From Ignavibacteria bacterium (GTDB lineage: Bacteria; Bacteroidota; Ignavibacteria; Kapaibacteriales; Kapaibacteriaceae): DNA of 64,000 bases. The DNA lies in contig JACPPD010000011.1 in NCBI GenBank assembly GCA_016191145.1, forward strand, positions 1 through 64,000, read 5' to 3'. A program made the translations under genes and the position numbers. Below the pieces are notes generated by a model, which ran no database searches, was not told where the DNA came from, and was given only the letters and a program-made list of their open reading frames with translations. Below are positions 9,007 through 17,539 of this stretch, in pieces (the stretch's first letter is position 1; each line of letters starts with the position of its first letter).

Positions 9007-9396
9007 ATGATCAGCCCCCTTCAGGAAAAGTCGTACGAGCTCATTGTACGCGTTACTTCCATTCACATCGTAGACGCCGGAGATTGGCGCATCAGAAAAC
9101 TGCGTAAGAGGCTCTTTGAGGAAGCGATACACTTTGCGTCGGGAATTGAAACTACCATTTGTTCGCCCGACAAGGATCGGTTTCGGGAGCGGCTTCACGA
9201 TGTGCATCAGGCGCTGCGTCAGATTAAGCTTTGGGTGAGGCTTCTCGACGATCTGGGATTCATCGATCCGGAAACGGCAGTTCCATTAAACGATATCGCT
9301 GAGGAGGTGCATCGGCTGGTGATTGCGGCATTAAAAAAAGTGTCGCAGCCAGACCAGAGACTACGCTATGATTCAAACGACTTCAATGGCCGATAA
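9007..9396 (+). CDS. four-helix bundle protein (S23/IVP family)
   Basis: A 129-aa all-helical protein resembling the four-helix-bundle family first described from 23S rRNA intervening sequences and also found free-standing. Helix patterns YELIVRVTSIHI, RLFEEAIHFASGIETT and HQALRQIKLWVRLLDDLGF fit the family spacing. It begins 106 nt from divergent miaB and converges on the esterase gene 5 nt away. The family has no enzymatic activity; a nucleic-acid or protein-binding role is only inferred. It is not inside an rRNA gene here. A competing 73-aa ORF on the opposite strand is not convincing. Confidence 0.7.
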   Translation: MISPLQEKSYELIVRVTSIHIVDAGDWRIRKLRKRLFEEAIHFASGIETTICSPDKDRFRERLHDVHQALRQIKLWVRLLDDLGFIDPETAVPLNDIAEEVHRLVIAALKKVSQPDQRLRYDSNDFNGR

Positions 9397-9401
9397 GGAA
9401 T

Positions 9402-10136
9402 TCAGAACCGACTGCCGAGAACATGCGGAAGCATTGCGCGCCACGTGGGCCAGTCGTGGCCCCATTCATGCCCCCAAAGGTCGAGTTCGTGTTGTATTGA
9501 CTTCGCCCTAAGGATATTGCTGATGTTGACAGATGCTTCCGGGTCTTCGTAGGCGCCTCTGCCCGAGAGAATATAAATGTGATGTTTGGACCTGAGCAAA
9601 TTAAGCCAATACATTTCTTCCAAATTGGGTAAATAGTCAACAGGAGAATTGAAATAACAATCTTCATCGTAATAACCTTTAGTATATGCTTTCAAATCGT
9701 ATATACCGCTCAATCCAATTGTTCCGTCGAAGATATCGGGCCGGCGATAAAAATTATTAGCAGCGTGAAGAGCGCCAAGCGACACACCTGATGTAAAGAT
9801 GGGCACCTGCCCGTCGCAATCGCGAAAAATAAACGGTACTACTTCTTCGATAACATATTGATTGAATTGCTGATGTCGGATGGACTTATCGCGCGGATGC
9901 ATCTGGTCGTTAAGCCAGCTCTCGCTGTTAATGCTATTGATCGAATACACCTTGAATTTGCCTGCATCAATAAAATGCTGAATAGAATCTATCAGATAAA
10001 ATCGCTCATACTCGAGGTAATCCGCAGCAGCACTGGGGAATAACAATAGCGCCATACCGTAGTGTCCATAAGAAACAATCTCCATGTTCTTGCTAAGATT
10101 TGGACTCCACCACGTTGAAATTTCCCGCCGCATCAT
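9402..10136 (-). CDS. esterase-like alpha/beta hydrolase (COG4947-like)
   Basis: 244 aa, cytoplasmic (no signal peptide). The nucleophile elbow GVSLGALHAANN (Ser about residue 119) sits after a FRDCDGQVPIF strand, and the C-terminal GHEWGHDWPTW supplies the likely catalytic His. Organisation resembles the putative esterase/esterase D group; substrate is unknown. It reads toward and almost touches the convergent four-helix-bundle gene. It lies 81 nt downstream of the thiamine pyrophosphokinase gene on the same strand and may be its operon partner. Confidence 0.8.
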   Translation of the reverse strand: MMRREISTWWSPNLSKNMEIVSYGHYGMALLLFPSAAADYLEYERFYLIDSIQHFIDAGKFKVYSINSINSESWLNDQMHPRDKSIRHQQFNQYVIEEVVPFIFRDCDGQVPIFTSGVSLGALHAANNFYRRPDIFDGTIGLSGIYDLKAYTKGYYDEDCYFNSPVDYLPNLEEMYWLNLLRSKHHIYILSGRGAYEDPEASVNISNILRAKSIQHELDLWGHEWGHDWPTWRAMLPHVLGSRF

Positions 10137-10217
10137 CTCTCCGGTTATAATGTTGGCAATTTAACATTCACACTATTGCTCCGGCTCCCCAACTAATTTC
10201 TTCTCTTTGTCTCGTAC

Positions 10218-10898
10218 TCAGTCAATAATTGGCGTCAAGGGCAGCCGAGCGTCGCAGAAAAACAGCAACGACCCTTCGTGAAGCGTCACCTCAACCACGT
10301 CGGCGTGGGAGCGGTTTCTGGCGCTGGTGCGTGTGCCCAGGGAAAGCTCTTCGTCATTCAGGTTCCAGACAAGACCTCGTGTGCTGATGCGCGCATGTGG
10401 TTGTGGAACAAGCGATAGAATTTCGTTTTCGTTCGGACTGAACGTGAATGAAGAGAAAATAGGAATGGCAACACGATTCATCTCATGCACGATGATTTCC
10501 ATTGATTGGGCGTAGCGCATCAGGACAGACCAGTTGTTGAGCGTGTGCTCAAGGTCGCCACCATGCATGCCAACTACCATAAGCCTATTCCACAATTGCG
10601 CCGATGCAAAACGCAAAGCTTTCTCAAAATCGTTACTATTCTGATCGGGATCATGGATTATTTCACTGATACCTTTTACCTCAGCGAGTAATTCCTGAGG
10701 CACAGAATCAAGGTCTCCAACAATAAACTCAGCGCTGATTCCCAATTCAGAAATAGGTACAATGGCGCCGTCTGCAGCAATAAGTGGCATGCTGGCAAAT
10801 GCACTGAACACTTCTACATCCGGAATAACGCCATTGAGACAAACAACTGCGTCTATTCCACCGGTTGTGAATTTCAACAATCGTCTACCATCACTCAC
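10218..10898 (-). CDS. thiN: thiamine pyrophosphokinase
   Basis: Transfers pyrophosphate from ATP to thiamine to make thiamine diphosphate. The 226-aa protein has the family landmarks ADGA (about residue 42), FIVGDLDSVP, DQNSNDFEKAL and VVGMHGGDLEHTLNN, with the substrate-binding C-terminal beta domain. The GTG start overlaps the TGA stop of the upstream TPR/transglutaminase gene, so the two are probably translationally coupled. The C-terminal half is divergent, but the Asp-rich catalytic part is intact. Confidence 0.88.
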   Translation of the reverse strand: MSDGRRLLKFTTGGIDAVVCLNGVIPDVEVFSAFASMPLIAADGAIVPISELGISAEFIVGDLDSVPQELLAEVKGISEIIHDPDQNSNDFEKALRFASAQLWNRLMVVGMHGGDLEHTLNNWSVLMRYAQSMEIIVHEMNRVAIPIFSSFTFSPNENEILSLVPQPHARISTRGLVWNLNDEELSLGTRTSARNRSHADVVEVTLHEGSLLFFCDARLPLTPIID

Positions 10899-13800
10899 TG
10901 CCGATTATCCTTTGCCGCCGGCTTGGGTGTGCGCACCACCGTTCCTCGAGGGGCCAGCAGCAAGGCCTGCCTGTCGGCGCGCACAACGTTATTGTAAAAA
11001 TCTTTATAGGCTAGATAATCCTGAGGCATGATAAGCCGACGGAGATTGACAACTTTTCTGTTCAGATTTAAGCCATCGGCATTTTTCGATGAAGAAAAAT
11101 AGTAGCGTGCGGCTGGATTAGTGTACTCCATAAATTCCTGCATGCCAATGGTCTCGTATCCATGTGGAATGGAAAGGGTAATCGTTTCGTTCACTGTATC
11201 AATTCCTTCCCATTTCTGATAGGGGTATTTGCGCTGTTGGTAGGACAACGCGGCAACGGGACGGAATGGATTATACCACGGCACCCGTACTACTTGAAAT
11301 AAGCCAGCCTCCGACGTAAAGTTTCTCACTGTGAATTTCAAAGAGTATGATAGTGAGGATGATAATGTGTCTAAATTGTTCAGCTCATAGTTTTCGAGCA
11401 CAACGTCGGCATAGTCGTCCGAGAGTGACTCATTCAATTCCTTTTCGATTTCTTTCCTTGTGGCATTTTTCCATCGAGTGCGATACGATTGCGTAAGCGC
11501 TCCAGTATGCACGAAATCTTGCGAAATAGTTGCCGACAGATCTGTGTTTAAGGTAACATGTGTAGACAGCTTTACGTTGTTCGGAGTGAAAATCGGTCGG
11601 TCCAAACTCGAGGGGAGACTCCAGCCCGGCTTAATCACCAAACACATAGCATCGAGGTCGGCAATTGGAATGCTTCCGATTGGCACATCGGGTGCTGTGA
11701 GGTCAATAAAAATGGGGCCTTCTTTCAATTCAACGAGGACAACTGCATGGTCGAAATCAATCGAAGGAAGGATGTTTGATGCAAGGGGCGATGAATACGT
11801 GTCAACCAATACATGGTATGCGGTAATACCCCGTTCTGCAAGCATAGAAATGCAGAGGGTTGCAACATCCTTACAGTCGCCAATTCGTGTAAGAAGCACA
11901 TCGCGAGCCTTTTGCGGAACAATGCCCGACTGGCGAAATGGCACGTAGCTATACCGAATGTTTGAGGTGATGTATCGGTAAACGCCCTCGATAATTTGAT
12001 GATTTGTGAATACTCGATTGTTTGGGAAAAGTGAATCAACGACATCTTTGATTTCGACTGTCGAACGCGTTTTTGTTCTCGCAATATCATAATACCAATC
12101 TACAATCTCGCGCCACGATCCGATAGACGATATGTGCAGCACAGCACCAACGTCGCGCAATCGCGGCATGCCTTCTTCATATTCAATTGCAGGCAGATTT
12201 TTCAGTTCCCAGATATATAGATCGTTTGAATCAACAGAAATTATCTTTGGTTCGATTGCGGAATTATTCATTGTGTATTGAAAGGCTTCGGATTTTCTTA
12301 TTAGCAATGAATAACGGGCAATCTGGACGGGTAGGAATGAGTTGAAAACAAAGTCACCATAAAAATATTTAGATAGTGTGCCAACCTCATATTCCGTTGT
12401 GCGGGTTTTAACATAAATGAAGTCGCCCTCCTCAAGTCCTTTGAATACGGCAGTTCCATTAGACACATCTGCAGGAATTTCGCGCCCATTGGCCTTACGC
12501 ACAACAGCTTTGTCGACCGACATTGAGCGGGACTCACCTCCCGGAAGTGTTACCTCCTTGAAATAGTCGATGCCCTCCTTGGTGAGAATGCGAATCAGTA
12601 TTTCATTGAAAGATGAGCTCCTGCTTCCACTGTAGACAACTTTTCGAATATCATATAGCAAATAAACGGCGTCGTCTTCCGGATACCGCTGCGCATTTGG
12701 AGCATCAGCAATGAGTGAATCTATGTTGTAGATAGAGAAAAAGCTAAATGGATCGGGCTGTCCGCGCAGCTCCCTTAGCATTTCACGGGCGTTGAACGAT
12801 GCAGGGTTGTATGAGATTGCCAATTCCATACAGCGTATTGCGTTTGATATTTGACCAACTGTTCTGTACAGATTGCCTAGTTGATACCAATACATGGGAT
12901 TCGTTGGAGCAATTGCCATGGCATTCTCCATCGACTCGATTGCCTTAGAAAACTCCTTTCTTTTGGTATACGTTTCGGCCATGGTGGTGTACACATTAGG
13001 CGACGATGGATTAAGTGCCAATACCTGCATCATCACGTCGCGCCACTTGTCAATTTTCCCATCTGCCAGGTATAACCGTGCTTTGAAAGCCAACCCTAAA
13101 TACGAATATTGAGCTTTTAAATGTTTCTCAGCTATCTCAAGTGCTTCGGCATATCGGCCATCGGTCTGGACAACGACTGCGATATATTCCGCTGCGTATT
13201 TAACAACATCGGGATGATCTTCGAATGCACTCGCCGTCAGGGAATTTATTGCGCTGATGTTATTACGGCGGCGGGCGACTTCAAGTGCGGCATCGTAATA
13301 GTCTACGCTCCTCGGCATCAGAGTTTTTAGGGTGCCAAGAATTTCTTCTGCGTCGTCAATCCTTTCTGCATTTACAGCGCGGTTGAATGAATACACAACA
13401 GACACCGGTAGGTCGGGTCGCAAAGTGGAGATGCGTTCGACGGTCGAAACCTGGTCGTCTGTTCTTCTGCTTCGCGAAAACGATTCTATCAGAAGGTTGA
13501 GTGCGCAAATAAAATCCGGTTCGCGTTGCAGAAGCGGCTTTAAGGTGCGCTGAGCCTCGGTTACATGATCGTTGCGCAAGTATGCCTGGGCAAGTAGTAA
13601 ATAATTTTCAATTTTATTCGGGTAGAGAGTTATTTGTTTTTGAAAATAGGCGATGAACGGATTCTCGATAAGATGAGCGCCAACAGGTCCTCGAGTATAT
13701 GCCTGAGGTCTTGTCGAAAATTCGAGCCCCTTTGCAGGTTCTCCTGTTACGTCGGTAATCCTTAACAGAAAATTGCATTGATCGAGTTCGGAATTGTCGA

Positions 13801-14692
13801 CCTTCACTATAATCTTGCTCCATCCCATGGGGAGGGTGACTTGGTAATTGTAGGTATCGAGATCGTTATTGGACTCATCGATTGTTTCTCCTACAAGAGA
13901 GTCGTTGAGCAGCATTTTATATGCGCCCGAAGTACCCAAACGGAAGTGAACGGTTTGTGCCACAGGCGACTTCACATACACAACTGCATAGAACACGCCG
14001 GTAACCCAAGGAAAGTATGCTTCGTGATCCATCCAGCGGTCGTTTCGAACTGCTTTTGGCTCAAACCATCGAACCATACATCCGCTCAAGCCTTCATACG
14101 TGCCGCTTGTATCGTCGTGTATTTCGGGCGGGTACCGCTTATCGTGTCCGGAGCCCGAAATATTATTAAAAGGACCAATCAATCTCCACGTTGTAATGGC
14201 GCCCGTTTTTTCGTTCCTGTTCTTCCCTGACTCAACATCGCCCCTTGCCACATCAATCATAGCCAGGTGTTCGTAACCCATAGCCCTCATAATGCCCAGC
14301 GAGTCTGGATTCGCAATCATTTCCTTCCACAGTTGTTCAAGACCAGATTCGGCGTTATGCATTGCGCCAGAGTACCACCGTGTGGCGCCAGACGCATAAA
14401 ATAGTGCATGCGGATTCTTAGATGCATCGATGGCGTTTCTGAGGTATTTCCACGACTGGTCATAATCCAGCCGTAGAGAGAGAGCAAACGACATACCCAG
14501 GTTGGCGCTCTCATCGGCAGGGTTTGCCGTCAGCGCAAGCTGAAACTTTGCAACTGCGCCGGTATCGTCGTTCTTGAGAAGCTTAGCCCACCCTTCCTCG
14601 GTTTGCGATGCGTTTGATTGAACGGTCAGTGACAGAAGGCACAACAAACTAACAACAAATGTTTTGAACGACTTTATGATTGATTTTGACAT
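10895..14692 (-). CDS. TPR and DUF3857/transglutaminase-like secreted protein
   Basis: A 1265-aa protein with a signal peptide (LLCLLSLTVQSNAS). Residues about 30-640 contain TPR repeats (for example NAMAIAPTNPMYWYQLGNLY and GQISNAIRCMELAISYNP) and a PA14-like insert around 230-310. DUF3857 follows from about 690, then a transglutaminase-like core near 900-1010 with Cys in RIGDCKDVATLC, a downstream His in FDHAVVLVEL and Asp in FIDLTAPD, and a DUF3858-like C-terminus. This architecture is frequent in Bacteroidota-related phyla, function unresolved; the triad suggests a protease or transamidase acting in the periplasm. The end overlaps thiN by 4 nt. Confidence 0.88.
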   Translation of the reverse strand: MSKSIIKSFKTFVVSLLCLLSLTVQSNASQTEEGWAKLLKNDDTGAVAKFQLALTANPADESANLGMSFALSLRLDYDQSWKYLRNAIDASKNPHALFYASGATRWYSGAMHNAESGLEQLWKEMIANPDSLGIMRAMGYEHLAMIDVARGDVESGKNRNEKTGAITTWRLIGPFNNISGSGHDKRYPPEIHDDTSGTYEGLSGCMVRWFEPKAVRNDRWMDHEAYFPWVTGVFYAVVYVKSPVAQTVHFRLGTSGAYKMLLNDSLVGETIDESNNDLDTYNYQVTLPMGWSKIIVKVDNSELDQCNFLLRITDVTGEPAKGLEFSTRPQAYTRGPVGAHLIENPFIAYFQKQITLYPNKIENYLLLAQAYLRNDHVTEAQRTLKPLLQREPDFICALNLLIESFSRSRRTDDQVSTVERISTLRPDLPVSVVYSFNRAVNAERIDDAEEILGTLKTLMPRSVDYYDAALEVARRRNNISAINSLTASAFEDHPDVVKYAAEYIAVVVQTDGRYAEALEIAEKHLKAQYSYLGLAFKARLYLADGKIDKWRDVMMQVLALNPSSPNVYTTMAETYTKRKEFSKAIESMENAMAIAPTNPMYWYQLGNLYRTVGQISNAIRCMELAISYNPASFNAREMLRELRGQPDPFSFFSIYNIDSLIADAPNAQRYPEDDAVYLLYDIRKVVYSGSRSSSFNEILIRILTKEGIDYFKEVTLPGGESRSMSVDKAVVRKANGREIPADVSNGTAVFKGLEEGDFIYVKTRTTEYEVGTLSKYFYGDFVFNSFLPVQIARYSLLIRKSEAFQYTMNNSAIEPKIISVDSNDLYIWELKNLPAIEYEEGMPRLRDVGAVLHISSIGSWREIVDWYYDIARTKTRSTVEIKDVVDSLFPNNRVFTNHQIIEGVYRYITSNIRYSYVPFRQSGIVPQKARDVLLTRIGDCKDVATLCISMLAERGITAYHVLVDTYSSPLASNILPSIDFDHAVVLVELKEGPIFIDLTAPDVPIGSIPIADLDAMCLVIKPGWSLPSSLDRPIFTPNNVKLSTHVTLNTDLSATISQDFVHTGALTQSYRTRWKNATRKEIEKELNESLSDDYADVVLENYELNNLDTLSSSLSYSLKFTVRNFTSEAGLFQVVRVPWYNPFRPVAALSYQQRKYPYQKWEGIDTVNETITLSIPHGYETIGMQEFMEYTNPAARYYFSSSKNADGLNLNRKVVNLRRLIMPQDYLAYKDFYNNVVRADRQALLLAPRGTVVRTPKPAAKDNRQ

Positions 14693-14756
14693 GACTATAC
14701 ATTGTATAATGTGGTTTGCTACATTGCAGGCATTTCTAACAATCTAGCAAACATCC

Positions 14757-15215
14757 ATGTTTACGGTAAAATCGCTGTTGGTTCCTACAGACTTCTCTGA
14801 GAATGCCAACCAGGCGCTCGGACTCGCAAAAGAAATTGCGCGCGGAACGCAGGCAACATTACATCTTCTGCATATTGTTGAACCGGTTGTATATCCTGCA
14901 GACTGGAGCTATGCACAGGTTGGCTTCGCCGATATCGAGCAGGAACTTGAGGAGAATGCCGAGAAAGAGTTAGAGCAATTGAAGGCATCGCTAACAAAAG
15001 ATGGATTTAAGGTTGAGACTTCGGTTCGCAGGGGAAGAGCGTCCGACGAAATTTGCAATTATGCATCTGAGAACAGCATTAGCATTATCAGCATTGGAAC
15101 GCATGGACGAAGTGGTCTGGAACATTTTCTGTTTGGAAGCACAACTGAGAGAGTGCTCAGAAAAGCTCCCTGCCCTGTACTTTCGGTAAGACTCGATACA
15201 TCCAAGAAGAGCTGA
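14757..15215 (+). CDS. universal stress protein (UspA family)
   Basis: 152 aa, single Usp domain. The N-terminus KSLLVPTDFSENANQAL and the ATP-binding signature near residues 114-131 (GTHGRSGLEHFLFGSTTE, the G-x2-G-x9-G-S/T pattern) mark an ATP-binding type Usp. The final TGA shares one base with the ATG of the fructose-bisphosphatase gene (TGATG), so the two are translationally coupled. Stress-linked regulation of carbon flow is a possible context reading, not shown. Confidence 0.92.
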   Translation: MFTVKSLLVPTDFSENANQALGLAKEIARGTQATLHLLHIVEPVVYPADWSYAQVGFADIEQELEENAEKELEQLKASLTKDGFKVETSVRRGRASDEICNYASENSISIISIGTHGRSGLEHFLFGSTTERVLRKAPCPVLSVRLDTSKKS

Positions 15216-16240
15216 TGCCGCTGGTAAAAACGTCGAAGCTAATAACAATTGAGCGCCATATCTCGGAAGAGCATGCTCTTCATCCGCAGGCTACTGGTGA
15301 GTTCTCGAGATTGTTGCGAGATTTAACATTGGCATTGCGCATCCTAGCACGCGATGTGAGACGCGCCGGGCTTAACGATGTTCTTGGCTTGACTGACGAG
15401 ACGAATGTCCATGGTGAACGCGTAAAGCGCCTGGATATTCACGCTAATGATGTCATCATCCGAGCTATGGACCACGGAGGCCACCTATGCGTAATGGCTT
15501 CGGAAGAATCTGACGCTCTTATTCAAATTCCCGATGAATACTCAAAGGGAAAATATGTTCTGGTTTTTGACCCACTCGATGGCTCGTCGAATATTGATGT
15601 GAACGTCAGCATCGGAACCATTTTCTCCGTGTATCGGCGGCTAGACCCTACGTTGACCACAGGTGGAAACGTAGAAGACTGCCTGCAGCCTGGTTATAAG
15701 CAAGTTGCTGCGGGGTACGCGATGTATGGATCCAGCACACAGCTTGTATACTCAAGCGGCAATGGAGTAGACGTGTTTACTTTCGACCCAACCATAGGTG
15801 AATTTTTGCTAACCTTCGAGAAGATTCGGATTCCCAGGAAGGGCAAAATTTATTCAGTGAACAGCGGCAATGCATATAAGTGGCATCAGGGTGTTAGAGA
15901 TTATGTGGCGCATCTGCTGCGTCCGTCAGACGATGGGCTGCGTCCGTACTCGCTTCGATATGTTGGAACAATGGTTGCCGATGTCCATCGGACACTGCAT
16001 TACGGAGGCATCTTTATGTATCCGGCAGATTCCATGTTACCCAGTGGCAAGCTGAGGCTCGTCTACGAAGTAAACCCAATGGCATTTATCATTGAGCAGG
16101 CGGGGGGCATGGCATCGAATGGAACGCAGCGTATTCTTGAATTGGAACCGGAGTCGTTGCATCAGCGCTCGCCATGTTTTATGGGAAGTCCGGACGACGT
16201 CCGCGAAGTTGAATCATTCATTAACAGTTCTCCGGAGTAG
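15215..16240 (+). CDS. fbp: class I fructose-1,6-bisphosphatase
   Basis: Hydrolyses fructose-1,6-bisphosphate to fructose-6-phosphate in gluconeogenesis. The 341-aa protein shows EESDAL, the metal/phosphate motif DPLDGSSNIDVN (residues about 119-130), YAMYGSSTQLVYS, RYVGTMVADVHRTL, GGIFMYPAD and the active-site LRLVYEVNPMAFIIEQAGG. It starts within the stop codon of the universal stress gene and ends 2 nt before the superoxide dismutase gene. The three genes form one transcription unit by spacing. Confidence 0.95.
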   Translation: MPLVKTSKLITIERHISEEHALHPQATGEFSRLLRDLTLALRILARDVRRAGLNDVLGLTDETNVHGERVKRLDIHANDVIIRAMDHGGHLCVMASEESDALIQIPDEYSKGKYVLVFDPLDGSSNIDVNVSIGTIFSVYRRLDPTLTTGGNVEDCLQPGYKQVAAGYAMYGSSTQLVYSSGNGVDVFTFDPTIGEFLLTFEKIRIPRKGKIYSVNSGNAYKWHQGVRDYVAHLLRPSDDGLRPYSLRYVGTMVADVHRTLHYGGIFMYPADSMLPSGKLRLVYEVNPMAFIIEQAGGMASNGTQRILELEPESLHQRSPCFMGSPDDVREVESFINSSPE

Positions 16241-16242
16241 AA

Positions 16243-16950
16243 ATGCCACACCGCAGAGAATTTTTGACGTCGGCGCTTGCAACAGGGCTGACGCTCAGCG
16301 CTGGATCGCCCCTTTCAATAATTGGAGCTCCACTTCCCGTTCCCACGCAAACCCACAAACTCCCTGCACTGCCTTACGACTACAATGCATTGGAGCCACA
16401 CATCGATGAGCAGACGATGAGGCTGCATCACGACAAGCACCATCAGGGTTATGTAAACGGATTGAATAAAGCCGAAGACATGCTCTCTGAGGCACGGAGC
16501 AGCGGCGACTATTCACTTGTACAACATTGGAGCAGGCAGGCTGCTTTTCATGGAGGCGGACATTGGCTGCATTCCATGTTTTGGAAGGTGATGGCGCCTA
16601 ATGGGAAGGGAGGAGGCGGTGAACCCTCGGGAGTCGTTATGGATGCCATTCAATCTGATTTTGGATCGTTTGACGCATTTAAAAAACAATTTACTTCTGC
16701 AGCAAATGCCGTAGAAGGCAGCGGATGGGCGTTGTTGCTTTACCAGATGGAGGACAAAAAACTCCTTGTCTTACAGGCAGAAAACCAACAAAAACTCTCA
16801 GTTTGGGGAGCCGTACCAGTGCTGGGCATTGATGTGTGGGAACACGCTTATTACCTCAAATACCAAAATCGACGGCTCGATTATATCGAATCCTGGTGGA
16901 ATGTTGTGAATTGGAAACAAATAGAAATGAATCTAAACGCATTGATCTAA
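16243..16950 (+). CDS. Fe/Mn superoxide dismutase, apparently Tat-exported
   Basis: Converts superoxide to oxygen and hydrogen peroxide. The 235-aa product has metal ligands in LHHDKHHQGYV, HWLHSMFW and DVWEHAYY, with the GGG context more typical of Mn-type or cambialistic enzymes. Unlike most cytoplasmic members it carries an N-terminal extension of about 35 residues with a twin-arginine signal (HRREFLTSALATGLTLSAG), suggesting export in folded, metal-loaded form. It follows fbp with 2 nt spacing. Metal choice cannot be fixed from sequence. Confidence 0.93.
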   Translation: MPHRREFLTSALATGLTLSAGSPLSIIGAPLPVPTQTHKLPALPYDYNALEPHIDEQTMRLHHDKHHQGYVNGLNKAEDMLSEARSSGDYSLVQHWSRQAAFHGGGHWLHSMFWKVMAPNGKGGGGEPSGVVMDAIQSDFGSFDAFKKQFTSAANAVEGSGWALLLYQMEDKKLLVLQAENQQKLSVWGAVPVLGIDVWEHAYYLKYQNRRLDYIESWWNVVNWKQIEMNLNALI

Positions 16951-17071
16951 CGATTTCTCTTGTATCTTGCAGTGCCGGATTGTGGGCAGACCGCCAATTC
17001 GGTCGCGTTTGATGTTATTAATTCAGTGTGCTATCAACGTGAGACACGAAGGTCTGCTAAGGACTGTTGGT

Positions 17072-17371
17072 ATGAATATTTATGTTGGCAATTTGCCGTA
17101 CAACATGAACGATGCTGAACTCCGTTCAGTATTCGAGGAGTTTGGTACGGTCGACTCGGCTTCCGTAGTGAAAGATAAATTCACCGGACGCAGCCGTGGA
17201 TTCGGCTTTGTAGAAATGTCTGACGGCGATGCCGGCACGCGTGCTATCGAAGCAACGAATGGTCGTAGTGTAGCAGGACGCAACCTTGTTGTTAACGAGG
17301 CGCGCCCAAGAGAAGAACGTCCTCGTTTCGATCGCGATCGCGGTGAAAGAGAACGCGGACCTCGCTATTGA
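17072..17371 (+). CDS. RRM-type RNA-binding protein
   Basis: 99 aa with one RNA recognition motif: RNP2 as NIYVGNLPYN and RNP1 as SRGFGFVEM, followed by an Arg/Glu/Asp-rich tail (residues about 80-99) typical of small bacterial cold-inducible RNA-binding proteins. The longer in-frame ORF begins at 16967, but the start at 17072 is preferred because AAGGA precedes it by 8 nt and the RRM begins at once. The preceding 120 nt probably contain its promoter and leader. A strong terminator follows. Confidence 0.92.
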   Translation: MNIYVGNLPYNMNDAELRSVFEEFGTVDSASVVKDKFTGRSRGFGFVEMSDGDAGTRAIEATNGRSVAGRNLVVNEARPREERPRFDRDRGERERGPRY

Positions 17372-17396
17372 TTACAATCGACGACAGTAGTCAGAA

Positions 17397-17425
17397 AGCC
17401 ACATCTTAACTGATGTGGCTTTTTT
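17397..17425 (+). terminator. Rho-independent terminator after the RRM gene
   Basis: A perfect 9-bp stem AGCCACATC/GATGTGGCT with a 6-nt loop, followed by TTTTT at 17421-17425, 26 nt after the stop codon. Confidence 0.92.
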
Positions 17426-17539
17426 ATAAATGGGTAGGGGAGCCCTCCATTGGCAGAACAAGCGAACTAAAACCACACCTTAATCAGATAAATCTTGGTT
17501 CCTGGGGTTTTCTTATTTACCACGTTTTGAGGGATGGAA

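Noticed and set aside
8986-9207. 73-aa minus-strand ORF over the four-helix-bundle gene
   Set aside because: The plus-strand ORF has a family-like pattern; the minus ORF has none and lacks a ribosome binding site.
9007-9396. rRNA intervening sequence
   Set aside because: The S23-like protein family was first found in 23S rRNA insertions, but there is no 23S rRNA here.
14687-14710. TTGACA and TATAAT as a sigma-70 type promoter for the stress-protein operon
   Set aside because: The two hexamers are only 12 nt apart, too close for a normal spacer.
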